64,000 nt of DNA from Psychrobium sp051201665 (GCF_051201665.1 NZ_CP179210.1:4216001-4280000); one strand, 5' to 3'; counted from the first letter of the stretch, positions 44,474 through 53,335 are shown. A program made the numbers and translations. The notes: generated from the letters alone by a model not told the origin.

Positions 44474-46041
44474 GTTAATCTCCTTAATAAAATTGGAGAT
44501 ACTCTATCCAAGTTAACATATGAAAGGTATGTGTCTTTGGCGAGACGCTTACTGCTGATTTAGTGGTATCTCGTTTAAATAACGCCATAGCTATTTTTCT
44601 CATGACGTTAAAAACAAGTGGCCATTGCTTCTTACGTATTCTTGATTCATCTTCCCTAAAATTCATATCTAACATCCAATGCATACTTTCAACTTGCCAA
44701 TGGCTACGTACAGCATTGAGGGCTTGCTCTGCATTTAACCCTAACGAACTGATATACCAGCGAGTTTCTATTGTATCAGTACCGGCCGATTTATCGTGAA
44801 TTTCAGCGGTGACTTGAATGACACTCTTTAAACCAGACCATTGGTAATTTTTGGCTAACCAGCTTTTATTAATAAGTAATTGCTGACATGTCCTTGTCTC
44901 AATACGTCCATGTCCTGAGCTGATTTCTGTATGTTTATCATAGTTGTTCTTGGCTAATCCTTCGCGCTCATTTTTGTGCCACCAAGCTTCTAATTCACTC
45001 TGCATACCTGAGTGGTTACCTTTAAGCGCTAGAATATAATCCGCTTTGTGCTTAATTATTTGTTTAGCGATTTCTTGTTGGCAGTCCATAGCATCAAGCG
45101 TAATAATGCTATTTTCTATATCCAACATAGTGAGTAATTCTGGTATCGCTGTGATTTCATTGGTTTTACTATCAACGGCTGTTTGTCCTAGCACTAATTG
45201 ATGCTGGCAACTCCATGCACTAACGGTATGCAAGGCACTTTTTCTATCTTTTGTTGTAAACGAACGACGTGCAGTTTTTCCATCAATGGCAATGATATCA
45301 GCACCTGTGGTTTCAATAAGTGATGATATCCAAGATTGAAAGGCATGCTCTATTTCATCTGCTTTTAACCGACAAATAACACGAGCAATAGTGTCATGTT
45401 TTGGAATTCCTGCATTGAAAGTACCGTATTTTTTTAACCAATCAAGTTTTAAGCGCCCAAAGTCTTCAATGTCCTCCCATCCTTCTGCACCAGATAATAC
45501 AGCACTAATGGCTAGCAAAAGAATATCGATAAGTTCATGCTTTTTACAGCGTTCAATGCGAGGGTCGGTAATTGAATTAAAGTGTTTCAGAAAAGTTGTG
45601 CTCATATTAAGTGACCAAGGTGATTATTATGCCTTGATCTGATCGCTACTTGTTCTATAAGTTCAATTTATAATGATCTTGCCGTGCCACCATCACAGTC
45701 GTAAACACAATAATTTGGGTTTTTATGAGCTATAGCAATGGGTAATAAGCCATTTATTGGACCAACTTCTATTGGTGCAAACCCAGATATTTTTGTATAA
45801 TTTTCCTCATACTGTTGAAGTACAACTGACATTCTCTCTGCAAATTCAATTGGTTTTGACAAAGCATCAGGTTTACCTATGCCACCTGCAACAACTGCAA
45901 AATCATTCTCCGATATAGATTGAATGTTTTGCAATTCTATCTCAGTAAAGTCATCATTAATTATCTCATTAATAATTTCTATGCCTTGAATAAAAGAACC
46001 TCCGCCACCGGCAGCAGAAACACCTAAACCAAGTGCTAAAT

Positions 46042-47261
46042 CCAGGGCAAGATCATGAACTTTCCATTTAGGGCCAAAGTGTGATCAAATAGACTCCTTA
46101 TCTATAGGAGTCTCAAATGCTATCTGCCTTTAATGAACATTTTTCGCAAATCCCTGATCATCGCCAACAATCAAAAGTTGAGCACAAGCTTCACGATATT
46201 CTTCTAACACTTGTAGTTGGAGTGATTTGCGGCGCTGATGGCTGGGAAGCGATTGAAGAAGTGGCGCATAACAAAATTAAGTTATTAAAAAAATATGGCT
46301 CTTTTGAAAATGGTATCCCCGTTCACGACACGATTGCACGAGTTGTGTCGTCGTTAGAGCCGACAATGATGCAAAGCTGTTTCATTAACTGGATGAAATC
46401 AGCGCAGGTAGAAACGCGCGGCGAAGTAATTGCTATCGATGGAAAGACTGTTCGAGGCTCTTATGATAAGAAATCAAAGAAAAGTGCGATCCACATGGTA
46501 AGCGCGTTTGCAGCGAATAATGGTGTTGTATTAGGCCAAGTTAAAACCGCAGAGAAATCTAATGAGATAACGGCCATCCCAGCACTGCTTGATTTACTCG
46601 ATATTAAAGGAAGTGTTGTCACGATTGATGCGATGGGCTGTCAAAAGGCAATTGCTAAAAAAATATGTGATAAAGAGGCCGATTACGTTATTGCAGTTAA
46701 AGGTAATCAAGGGCATTTACACCAATCCATTAAGGATTTTTTTGCCATTTGTCAAAGCGATAACTTTAAAAATGTAGCACATGAGTATTATGAAGAAGTC
46801 GATGGTGGGCATGGGAGGGTTGATGTACGCAGATATTGGATCACAGATGTTCTTTCAAGTATTAATGACTTAACATCGCAATGGGATGGATTAATAAGCG
46901 TAGGAATGGCTGAATCAGAACGCCATGTTGATGGAAAGATAAGTAAAGAACGTCGTTATTTTATCTGCTCAATAGATGCTGATGCCAAGGTGTTCGGCAA
47001 CGCAGTTAGAAAGCATTGGAACATTGAGAATCAGCTACACTGGGTGCTTGATGTAAGTTTTAACGAAGACTTAAGTCGCGTGAGACGCTCGAATGCCGCA
47101 GAAAACATGTCGGTAATTAGACACCTTGTTCTCAATTTGTTGAAACTTGAAAAAAGCTGTAAAAAAGGTCTGAAAGCTAAGCGCTTCAAAGCAGCGCTCG
47201 ATACTGATTATGCAGATAAAGTTTTACAGCTTATTTATTGAACACACGTAATCTTACCCTG
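46042..47261 (+). mobile_element. ISAs1 family element 2
   Basis: 1220 bp with ends CAGGGCAAGATCA / CAGGGTAAGATTA (inverted) and an exact 10-bp target duplication GTGCTAAATC (46032-46041 and 47262-47271). Intact transposase. Inserted in codon 15 or so of the double-glycine-motif gene. Confidence 0.95.
46117..47241 (+). CDS. ISAs1 family transposase
   Basis: 374 residues, intact. H-repeat-like DDE enzyme: HFSQIPDHRQQSKVEHKLHDIL start, VIAIDGKTVRGSYDKKSKKSAIHMVS with the first Asp, GSVVTIDAMGCQKAIAKKI with the second, and HWNIENQLHWVLDVSFNEDLSRVR with the Glu. Different in sequence from the split ISAs1 transposase beside it. Confidence 0.95.
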   Translation: MLSAFNEHFSQIPDHRQQSKVEHKLHDILLTLVVGVICGADGWEAIEEVAHNKIKLLKKYGSFENGIPVHDTIARVVSSLEPTMMQSCFINWMKSAQVETRGEVIAIDGKTVRGSYDKKSKKSAIHMVSAFAANNGVVLGQVKTAEKSNEITAIPALLDLLDIKGSVVTIDAMGCQKAIAKKICDKEADYVIAVKGNQGHLHQSIKDFFAICQSDNFKNVAHEYYEEVDGGHGRVDVRRYWITDVLSSINDLTSQWDGLISVGMAESERHVDGKISKERRYFICSIDADAKVFGNAVRKHWNIENQLHWVLDVSFNEDLSRVRRSNAAENMSVIRHLVLNLLKLEKSCKKGLKAKRFKAALDTDYADKVLQLIY

Positions 47262-47307
47262 GTGCTAAATCTTTTAAACCTTCTACATCAATTATAGTAT
47301 TCATTGT

Positions 47308-48123
47308 CTATTCCTTTGTTGAAGGTGCTGGATATTGTTCCGTTGGAGGGTAATAAGTTAAATTACTATGATATGTTTTAGATCTAATTAGTGACTGTAA
47401 CATTGTGATTGCAGCCGCAGTAGGAGCGATTACTGGTACGTTACAATGTTCTCCACCCAACGAAGAGTAATGTGCACTTAATGCAGATTGAACTGGTTCA
47501 GCCACACCTAACATTCCAGTACATCCTAAAACAATGGCTTCGGCGCCATCTGTCTCAATAGCGATCGTTGCTTGCTCAACTGTTTTTTTAATAACCAAAT
47601 TTATGTCTGTTAGATCTGCTACTGGAACACCAATTTGACGATAAGAGACAATTCTTGAATCAACCTCTTTAGCATTACCAATGTAAGAAATCATCGGCAA
47701 TACACTTTCAACAACAGAGATGATGGCATATTTATAACAAACAAGCTGAGCTTGGCTTACTGAAGGAAAGAAGCCACCTACTATCGGTATTTTTAACTGT
47801 TCTCGAAGAGCCTCAACTCCTGGCTCACCAAAACAACTGATAAAAATCCCATCAAATCCATCTTTTTCTGCTTGAATAGCTACTTCGGAAATGAAGGGTG
47901 CATTCCACTCCTCTGATTTCCTACTTTGAATGAAGCTTGTTGCTTTTTGGTCAAGGCCTACTACTTCAAAATCAAAATCAGGTGCAAGAACTTCCTCCAC
48001 TTCTTGCATTACATCATCTATGTACATATCAGCTGCTTCCTGATTTATAGGTAAGATTACTTTAATTTTATATTTAGGATCATCTTTAATTGATTTTTTC
48101 ACTTTTATTCCTTTTATATCCAA
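47308..48123 (-). CDS. Aspartate/glutamate (hydantoin) racemase family protein
   Basis: 271 residues. The two catalytic cysteines of the family are visible in FISCFGEPG (about 96-104) and AIVLGCTGMLG (about 195-205); the surrounding GVEALREQLKIPIVG is HyuE/DcsG-like. The N-terminus has a 15-residue polar extension and the C-terminus a short polar tail. Its stop lies 3 bp before the start of the interrupted double-glycine-motif gene, so the two are a pair in one transcript. The family interconverts amino-acid or hydantoin stereoisomers; the substrate here is unknown. Confidence 0.85.
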   Translation of the reverse strand: MDIKGIKVKKSIKDDPKYKIKVILPINQEAADMYIDDVMQEVEEVLAPDFDFEVVGLDQKATSFIQSRKSEEWNAPFISEVAIQAEKDGFDGIFISCFGEPGVEALREQLKIPIVGGFFPSVSQAQLVCYKYAIISVVESVLPMISYIGNAKEVDSRIVSYRQIGVPVADLTDINLVIKKTVEQATIAIETDGAEAIVLGCTGMLGVAEPVQSALSAHYSSLGGEHCNVPVIAPTAAAITMLQSLIRSKTYHSNLTYYPPTEQYPAPSTKE

Positions 48124-48395
48124 ATTTAATTAATAAATTAACTACTTTTATACTACAAAAAATAAAGTCACTATCAGTTTCTCAGAGTGATTACTCAATA
48201 AACTGCCACATTAAATCAACAATAATGAGTAATTAAATGCTACATCCTGCTAACAATGAGAAACAATAAAGTAGCACATTTTTTTACAATACAACGTAAT
48301 AAATTATTACATATTAATAATAAAAAAATTAATATTTACATTTACTAGTAATTTTTACTTAGAATGAATATTCTACCCGTCATTCCGCACTAGTT

Positions 48396-48689
48396 TTAAT
48401 AATAAATTAATTGATACGCTGAGCCTAAACAGTCAATGATGGTGCGGTTCCTCTCCTTCACATTGAGTACTAACTGCCGCTCACCCTCTATCGTCAACAC
48501 ATCGATCCCTTGGAAACATAAAAATACCCACCGTGCTGTAGGCTCTTGACCTGGCTTATATTTAAGAGCAGGGAAATAAGCATCTTGTACTTTTAGTTCT
48601 TGTCTTATTTTATATTCTAGATCCGCATAAATCATTAAACAGCAAGTCATTACCATCAGCAGTGCTTCGATGCGTTCTGGCTTTTTTAG
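48396..48689 (-). pseudogene. IS1634-family transposase, C-terminal remnant
   Basis: About 97 codons remain, from LKKPERIEALLMVMTCCLMIYADLEYKIR to LGSAYQLIYY, matching the C-terminal region of IS1634/IS4-like transposases (PTARWVFLCFQGIDVL). Its upstream part is missing: it abuts the M56 fragment exactly at 48689/48690. No intact copy in the window. Confidence 0.75.
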
Positions 48690-48973
48690 ATATCTCTGAA
48701 CACATTAATAACGGACTAATTTTAGGTTTATTTAACCCCGTAATTGTTGTTTCAAATGCTATTTCGACATCTAAATATATAGATTTAATTATTGCTCATG
48801 AGAAGTAACATTTAGCGTGTAAAGACAATCTAAAGCTGTTCATTTTAGAAGTTACGGAATGTTTATTTTGGTGGAACCCAATAGTCAAAAAGCTCATTAA
48901 CTATAATCGGTTATTTATTGAAGTGAACTGCGATGAGAGGGCAAGTATTACCTATGGAATAGATAATTACACT
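48690..48973 (+). pseudogene. Duplicated fragment of the M56 peptidase gene
   Basis: 284 bp identical to 60107-60390 except for one base: T at 48806 where the intact gene has C at 60223, which turns the HEKQH zinc-motif codon CAA into TAA. So the fragment carries HEK-stop at the catalytic site. It ends at the left end of IS66 element 2 (ATTACACT then GTAAGCG) and begins at the IS1634 remnant, with both edges cut at mobile-element sequence. Confidence 0.95.
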
Positions 48974-49052
48974 GTAAGCGTCTGGCGAAATGCGCATAAC
49001 ATTGCGAATTCCAAATGACTAACATTGCTTTTATTTAAAATAGAGGGGTCAA

Positions 49053-49370
49053 ATGAGAAAGCATAGAAAAAAGCACGAATGGGCAGCAGTCTTTGAAGAG
49101 CAACAACGCAGTGGATTAAGCATCATTGAGTTTTGTAAGCTGCATGCCATATCAACAACCAACTTTTATAAGGTGCGAGCGAACATTCGAGGTAAAACAT
49201 CCGGTAAGCCAGCCTTTATCAAAGCAACGATTACTAAAGATAATGACAATCCTAACGTCACATCAACAAGCCAAGTGTTCAGGCTCACAACAAAACACGC
49301 ACAAATCATATTGCCAAACCACTGCTCAAGCCAGTTTATCGTTGATATTCTCAAAGGACTGCAAGCATGA
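49053..49370 (+). CDS. tnpA: IS66 accessory protein TnpA
   Basis: 105 residues. KHEWAAVFEEQQRSGLSIIEFCKLHAISTTNFYKVRA is the Orf1-type helix-turn-helix. Overlaps tnpB by 4 bp. AGAGGGG precedes the ATG. Confidence 0.93.
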   Translation: MRKHRKKHEWAAVFEEQQRSGLSIIEFCKLHAISTTNFYKVRANIRGKTSGKPAFIKATITKDNDNPNVTSTSQVFRLTTKHAQIILPNHCSSQFIVDILKGLQA

Positions 49371-49714
49371 AGATGTTTGTCGAACCAGACCAAATCTATT
49401 TACATCGCGATTTTGTTGATTTTAGAAAGTCTATTAACGGGCTAACTGAACTTGTTGAAAACTCACTTGAGCGCGATGCTTATACCGGTGAACTATTTAT
49501 TTTTTGCAATAAATCCAAGGATAAAATCAAGCTGCTTTACTGGGATAAAACGGGGTTTGCCCTGTGGTATAAACGACTAGATAAGCACAAGTTTAAATGG
49601 CCCAGTAAAATCAACGAGCAATCACTAGCGCTAGATGTGCAACAGCTTGACTGGTTACTCTCTGGTTTTGATGTGCTTGGCCATGAGACACTTAACTACC
49701 AGTCATTATTATGA
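49367..49714 (+). CDS. tnpB: IS66 accessory protein TnpB
   Basis: 115 residues, IS66 Orf2 family: DFVDFRKSINGLTELVE and KDKIKLLYWDKTGFALWYKRLDKHKFKWP. Close relative of the TnpB in IS66 element 1. Confidence 0.95.
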   Translation: MKMFVEPDQIYLHRDFVDFRKSINGLTELVENSLERDAYTGELFIFCNKSKDKIKLLYWDKTGFALWYKRLDKHKFKWPSKINEQSLALDVQQLDWLLSGFDVLGHETLNYQSLL

Positions 49715-49816
49715 TCTTATTCTCGTCAAGGAACATTGACGAAACTCTCTAGATTACCTCGCATTAATTTCCCCTCAATAGCGCATAGTCGTTGGCTTTT
49801 TGTTAAGCTTCTGAGT

Positions 49817-51367
49817 ATGAAAATAGACATTAACTCACTCCCTGATGACCCCGCACAACTTAAGCAAATGCTGCTTGAGTTGCAACGGAGTGTGAGTGAA
49901 AAAGATAAAATCATCAGCGAGCAACTATCACAAATAAACCAGTTTATTGAAGATTACGAACTGGCAAAACGTAAGGCTTATGGTAAACGTTCTGAAAAGC
50001 TCGCCGGCAACGATGAAGTCTTTAACGAGGCCGAAGAAACGCTCGATGATGAAGATAAAGCGCTTATTGCTCAGAGTGATAATCAACAAGCTGCTCGCGA
50101 TAAGCAATCACCCAAGCGCAAACCGTTGCCCAAGGATCTTGACAGAGAGATCGTCGTCATTGACGTACCAGATGCTGAAAAAATCTGTGACTGTTGCCAA
50201 GGTGAACTTCACCAAATAGGTGAAGCGAGCAGTGAAAAGCTAGAGTTTATCCCCGCTCAAATCAAAGTGATTGAAACAAGGCGGCCTAAATATAGCTGCC
50301 GTCACTGCGAGAAAGAAGAAACAAGCAACACTATCAAGGTCGCTCCAGTTCCAGCGTCCCCCATCCCTAAAGGTATTGCCACCGCAAGCTTATTAAGTCA
50401 GATAATCAGTGGGAAGTATCAATATGGATTACCGCTCTATCGACAAGAATCTATGTTTAGGGAGCTGGGGATAGAGTTAAGCCGTAAAAGCATGTCGCAA
50501 TGGGTGATACGTTGTAGCGAGCTTCTTGAGCCAATCACTCAAGCATTAAGGCAGCACTTACTGAAGCAGCGTGTGATTAATGCCGACGAAACGACGTTAA
50601 ATGTTACCAACGAGGAAAAATCGACTTGTTACATGTGGGTCTATTGCGCGGGCAAAGATAAACTGAGCAACAGCGTTTTGCCAAACATAGTGCTCTATGA
50701 TTATCAAAATAATCGGCGTGGTGAATGTGTGGTTAATTACCTTGATGGCTATACAGGCTACCTCCAAGTAGATGGCTATCAGGCGTACGGTCAAACGAAA
50801 GCTACCTTGGCAGGATGTATGGCGCACGCTCGGCGAAAATTTACCGATGCTAAAGCTGCTCAACCCAAAAAGAAAACCGGAAAGTCAGATGTCGTGTTGT
50901 CATTAATCCAAACACTTTATGGCGTAGAGTCTAACTTGGAAGGAAAATCTTTTGATGAAATAAAGGCCAAGTGGCAAGCGCAGTCCAAACCCATCCTTGA
51001 TAAAATTCAGGCGTGGGCACTAGCGCACCGAGACAAGGTGCCGGAGAAAACGAAGTTGGGGATAGCCATAAAATACTGGCTCAACCAATGGCCAAAACTC
51101 ATCACTTATCTCGATGATGGGCAAATAAGCATCGACAACAATCGTGCAGAGCGAGCTGTAAAGCCGTTTGTCATTGGTCGCAAGAACTGGTTGTTCTCAA
51201 ACACGGCGCGGGGTGCAAAAGCCAGCGCGATATTGTATAGCCTCATTGAAACGGTGAAGGCCAACGGCAAGTTCGCCGATAGCTACCTGCAATACTGCCT
51301 AAACGAGTTGGCAAAGAATCCAGAAGACGTTGAATATCTGCTACCTTGGAATGTTAAGCTTGTCTAG
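49817..51367 (+). CDS. tnpC: IS66 transposase TnpC
   Basis: 516 residues from the ATG at 49817; a longer frame to 49736 has no support because homology to the other TnpC starts at MKIDINSLPDDPAQLKQML. Zinc-binding CDCCQ and YSCRHC, DDE segments NADETTLNV, YLQVDGYQAYG and DNNRAERAVKPFVIGRKNWLF. Intact. Confidence 0.95.
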   Translation: MKIDINSLPDDPAQLKQMLLELQRSVSEKDKIISEQLSQINQFIEDYELAKRKAYGKRSEKLAGNDEVFNEAEETLDDEDKALIAQSDNQQAARDKQSPKRKPLPKDLDREIVVIDVPDAEKICDCCQGELHQIGEASSEKLEFIPAQIKVIETRRPKYSCRHCEKEETSNTIKVAPVPASPIPKGIATASLLSQIISGKYQYGLPLYRQESMFRELGIELSRKSMSQWVIRCSELLEPITQALRQHLLKQRVINADETTLNVTNEEKSTCYMWVYCAGKDKLSNSVLPNIVLYDYQNNRRGECVVNYLDGYTGYLQVDGYQAYGQTKATLAGCMAHARRKFTDAKAAQPKKKTGKSDVVLSLIQTLYGVESNLEGKSFDEIKAKWQAQSKPILDKIQAWALAHRDKVPEKTKLGIAIKYWLNQWPKLITYLDDGQISIDNNRAERAVKPFVIGRKNWLFSNTARGAKASAILYSLIETVKANGKFADSYLQYCLNELAKNPEDVEYLLPWNVKLV

Positions 51368-51388
51368 GTGCCTTGCCTAGACGCTTAC

Positions 51389-51703
51389 TAGCGTTCTATC
51401 AAGAACTATTTTATGGTTGATATCAGGTCGTTCATCAAGCGGTAAAGTTGTTCCTTTATGACCGAGTTGCCCACCCGATGCATTTGAACTATTAGCGTTA
51501 GGCTTCTTTTTTCGATTAGGATCTGATGATGGTGGTTTACTGCTATTTCGACTGTTAAGGCCTAACCGTTGGGACAATAAAGTGACGATAAGCAACAATA
51601 AATCGATAGCGGCACGCATTGATGGGGACAATGTTTTATCCGTCTCGATTTGCTTTTTTATGTTGTCGATATTTTTTTCAATATCGATGCCGCTTATTTT
51701 CAT
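51389..51703 (-). pseudogene. IS66-like (DUF6444) transposase, N-terminal remnant
   Basis: 105 codons: an N-terminal coiled region, then RLGLNSRNSSKPPSSDPNRKKKP, the NSSKPPSSD signature of this transposase group, and GGQLGHKGTTLPL. It is cut at the right end of IS66 element 2, which supplies the terminal VSV and stop. The remainder of the gene is not in the window. Confidence 0.82.
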
Positions 51704-51796
51704 TGCTCAAACTACTGAATAGAGAGACCCATAGAATAACGGCTAAGAATGATCAAGCAAGTCGATCATTTTTTATTTTTCAATTAATTTAAAACA

Positions 51797-52000
51797 CTAG
51801 CTTTGAAGTGCTGAGTAGTTACATTGGTTCAAACTATCTGGATATTGATTATTACGTGTTTTGTATAATTCAATAATAGCAATTGCCGAAACAAAATTTT
51901 GTGTTCCAAATTTGTTATCTGCAACTGGCACTTCAAAATCACATGCCGACAACAAATTAAACGCTAAGCACACAATAAATATCTTAACTAATCTTTTCAT
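51797..52000 (-). CDS. Small lipoprotein with pilin-like segment
   Basis: 67 residues with a lipoprotein signal peptide: lipobox LLSAC, Cys at about 20 as the lipidated residue. The mature part includes FVSAIAIIELYKTRNNQYPDSL, which resembles the pilin stretch after the N-terminal helix (IELYKxxNxxYP). Last gene of the export/pilin operon, 9 bp after the prepilin stop. Possible role in anchoring or assembly of the pilin-like protein; this is inference. Confidence 0.6.
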   Translation of the reverse strand: MKRLVKIFIVCLAFNLLSACDFEVPVADNKFGTQNFVSAIAIIELYKTRNNQYPDSLNQCNYSALQS

Positions 52001-52009
52001 TTGGTACTT

Positions 52010-52489
52010 TTAACCAACACAAGAACCACTAAGAACTTCGCGAGGCACTGTTGTTCTATTAACACCAATAGCTTTCATACCAGGAACAGGTTTAGTACTA
52101 CCACACAACCAAGAAATAGGACTAGTTGGGCTGCCTTCGACAACAGCAGGACGATACGTTAGTATTTTATCGTGAAATATATTGCTTGCGTTATTGCCAA
52201 GATGAATATGAATAGCACCATTTTCAATAACAACTTTAGTAATTCTATTTCCAATTAGTTTATTGGGAGCAGGTACATTCAGTTGATGATTATTTGTTGG
52301 AAATTCATAGTTATCTAAATAATATTTAGTCACTTTGTCTCTGAATTGCATCCCCATTGAATAGGCATCGACAAGTTCACTACGTTGAATATAAGTAGTG
52401 TATTGCGGTACGCTAACAGATGCTAAAATACCGATAATAGCAACTACTATCATCAATTCGATTAAAGTGAAGCCTTTTATTTTATTCAT
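52010..52489 (-). CDS. Type IV prepilin-like protein
   Basis: 159 residues. Class III signal MNKIKG followed by FTLIELMIVVAIIGILASVSVP: cleavage by PilD-type peptidase after Gly6, N-methylated Phe, Glu at +5 all present. The rest has the length and Cys pair (WLCGS, SGSCVG) of PilA-like major or minor pilins with a C-terminal disulfide loop. ATG overlaps the stop of the GspF-like gene (ATGA), so the two are translationally coupled. No pil assembly ATPase nearby. Confidence 0.9.
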   Translation of the reverse strand: MNKIKGFTLIELMIVVAIIGILASVSVPQYTTYIQRSELVDAYSMGMQFRDKVTKYYLDNYEFPTNNHQLNVPAPNKLIGNRITKVVIENGAIHIHLGNNASNIFHDKILTYRPAVVEGSPTSPISWLCGSTKPVPGMKAIGVNRTTVPREVLSGSCVG

Positions 52490-53313
52490 AATACTAATCC
52501 TTGTAAGCTCATTATTGGCTGATAAATTGCGTAAATAAAATTACCGATAACTGCCATTAACCCTAAACCAACAAATGACAAAATACATTTTATATATACT
52601 TCAAGCATTTCATTTAATTTCAACGTTTGATAATTGAAAATACTATTCCATTCTTCTATATATCTTTGATTATTTAGCCCATCCAAATAACCTGATATAT
52701 CTGAAGTATGTTCTCGTGCATCAACTGGCAGAGGGTGCTCTAGCATACTAATAATATTTTGATGTGTTAAACAAATTTTATAAGGAAACAATAATTTAGA
52801 AAATTTTGACATCAATGTTTTTTGACTCATTTTGTACGCTTGATAAACAACAATAACTGCCATGAAAATTGTAAACAACACTACTGTTGTCATCAGTGCT
52901 ATGTGTTGTTCAAACCAATAAAAATGAACAAGTTTTGGAAACTCAATTGCGGCCTGAACTTTGGTAAACGACGGAAGTAAAGTTTGTTGAAATAATAGTG
53001 ATAATAAACAAAAGAAAAAACCCACAACGACTAAATAAATAAGACTTCTTTTATTTTTTTGCTCAAAGTTACTTTCTTGAGTAATCACAAGATTTCGGTA
53101 CTTATTAATGCTGGCTATAGCTTCTTTTGGCGCGGTAATTTGGGACATTTTATTTAATAAAATGCTTGTAAAACTTTCCTTTAAAAAAGGTTTCCCATAA
53201 AAATCGGACTGAATAGAACTATCAATATTTTTTATAGTACAAGAAAAATTAGTATTTTCAGTAGATGAATCAACTACTTCTCTACAAATATACTGAAATC
53301 TATTCCATGACAT
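52486..53313 (-). CDS. GspF/PilC-like membrane protein, divergent
   Basis: 275 residues with three transmembrane helices (about 90-113, 136-158, 243-265). The N-terminal helical domain and the C-terminal YAIYQPIMSLQGLVL match the final helix and tail of GspF/PilC inner-membrane platform proteins (typically MYLPIFKLG). It is shorter than standard GspF (about 400) and appears to have one of the two cytoplasmic domains only. Coupling to a prepilin gene supports a role in pilin assembly. 22 bp after the LytTR gene. Confidence 0.6.
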   Translation of the reverse strand: MSWNRFQYICREVVDSSTENTNFSCTIKNIDSSIQSDFYGKPFLKESFTSILLNKMSQITAPKEAIASINKYRNLVITQESNFEQKNKRSLIYLVVVGFFFCLLSLLFQQTLLPSFTKVQAAIEFPKLVHFYWFEQHIALMTTVVLFTIFMAVIVVYQAYKMSQKTLMSKFSKLLFPYKICLTHQNIISMLEHPLPVDAREHTSDISGYLDGLNNQRYIEEWNSIFNYQTLKLNEMLEVYIKCILSFVGLGLMAVIGNFIYAIYQPIMSLQGLVL

Positions 53314-53335
53314 ATTTAAAATCCTTTACTGACGA

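Larger units (their letters stand above)
42164..44552 (-). mobile_element. IS66 family element 1
   Basis: 2389 bp with ends GTAAGCGTCT / AGACGCTTAC and an exact 8-bp target duplication TGCTGATT (42156-42163 and 44553-44560), the IS66 standard. Carries intact tnpA, tnpB and tnpC. Inserted into the ISAs1 transposase gene. Confidence 0.96.
42072..45605 (-). pseudogene. ISAs1 transposase, split by IS66
   Basis: The main part (45605-44553) reads MSTTFLKHFNSITDPRIERC through the DDE-type region (DIIAIDGKTARRSF, IITLDAMDCQQEIA, QVESMHWMLDMNFREDESR) to KRDTTKSA. IS66 then intervenes; the last 28 codons (SMARKKKMAGLDDDYRS and onward, stop at 42072) lie on the other side and join in frame when one TGCTGATT copy is removed. 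In place, the frame runs 19 codons into IS66, giving a 373-residue product with a foreign tail. Confidence 0.9.
42067..45686 (-). mobile_element. ISAs1 family element 1, containing a nested IS66
   Basis: Ends CACGGCTAGCGCATTTTAA (from 42067) and, on the other strand, CACGGCAAGATCATTATAA (from 45686) are related inverted repeats. Total 3620 bp; without the IS66 element and its 8-bp duplication it is 1223 bp. Flanking 10-mers differ (TCACCTATTG left, CCACCATCAC right), so no target duplication: sequence next to one end has been lost or exchanged. It truncates the fusion protein gene on the left and the double-glycine-motif gene on the right. Confidence 0.85.
45687..47304 (-). pseudogene. Small protein gene with double-glycine motif, interrupted by ISAs1
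   Basis: Reassembled by removing the ISAs1 element (46042-47261) and one 10-bp duplication, the ATG at 47304 reads MNTIIDVEGLKDLALGLGVSAA, a Gly-rich stretch, then IELQNIQSISENDFAVVAGG followed by IGKPDAL and about 50 more residues to DCDGG, where the end of the other ISAs1 takes over (TARSL and stop). ISENDFAVVAGG resembles the double-glycine cleavage site of bacteriocin-like leaders, though it sits at about residue 65-70 rather than near the N-terminus. The start lies 3 bp after the racemase stop. Two hits make it non-functional. Role as an exported peptide is inference. Confidence 0.7.
48974..51388 (+). mobile_element. IS66 family element 2
   Basis: 2415 bp with ends GTAAGCGTCTGGCG (48974) and CCTAGACGCTTAC (to 51388). 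Carries tnpA, tnpB and tnpC intact. Flanking 8-mers do not match (ATTACACT left, TAGCGTTC right), so one flank has changed since insertion or the element arrived by recombination. Different from, but related to, element 1. Confidence 0.93.

Noticed and set aside
49736..49816. Longer start for TnpC of IS66 element 2
   Set aside because: The added 27 residues have no counterpart in the other TnpC and the alignment begins at MKIDINSLPDD.
51748..51784. AATGATC-N9-GATCATT followed by T-run as a terminator
   Set aside because: It could terminate plus-strand transcripts, but no plus-strand gene other than IS66 tnpC lies before it and the stem is short and AT-rich.
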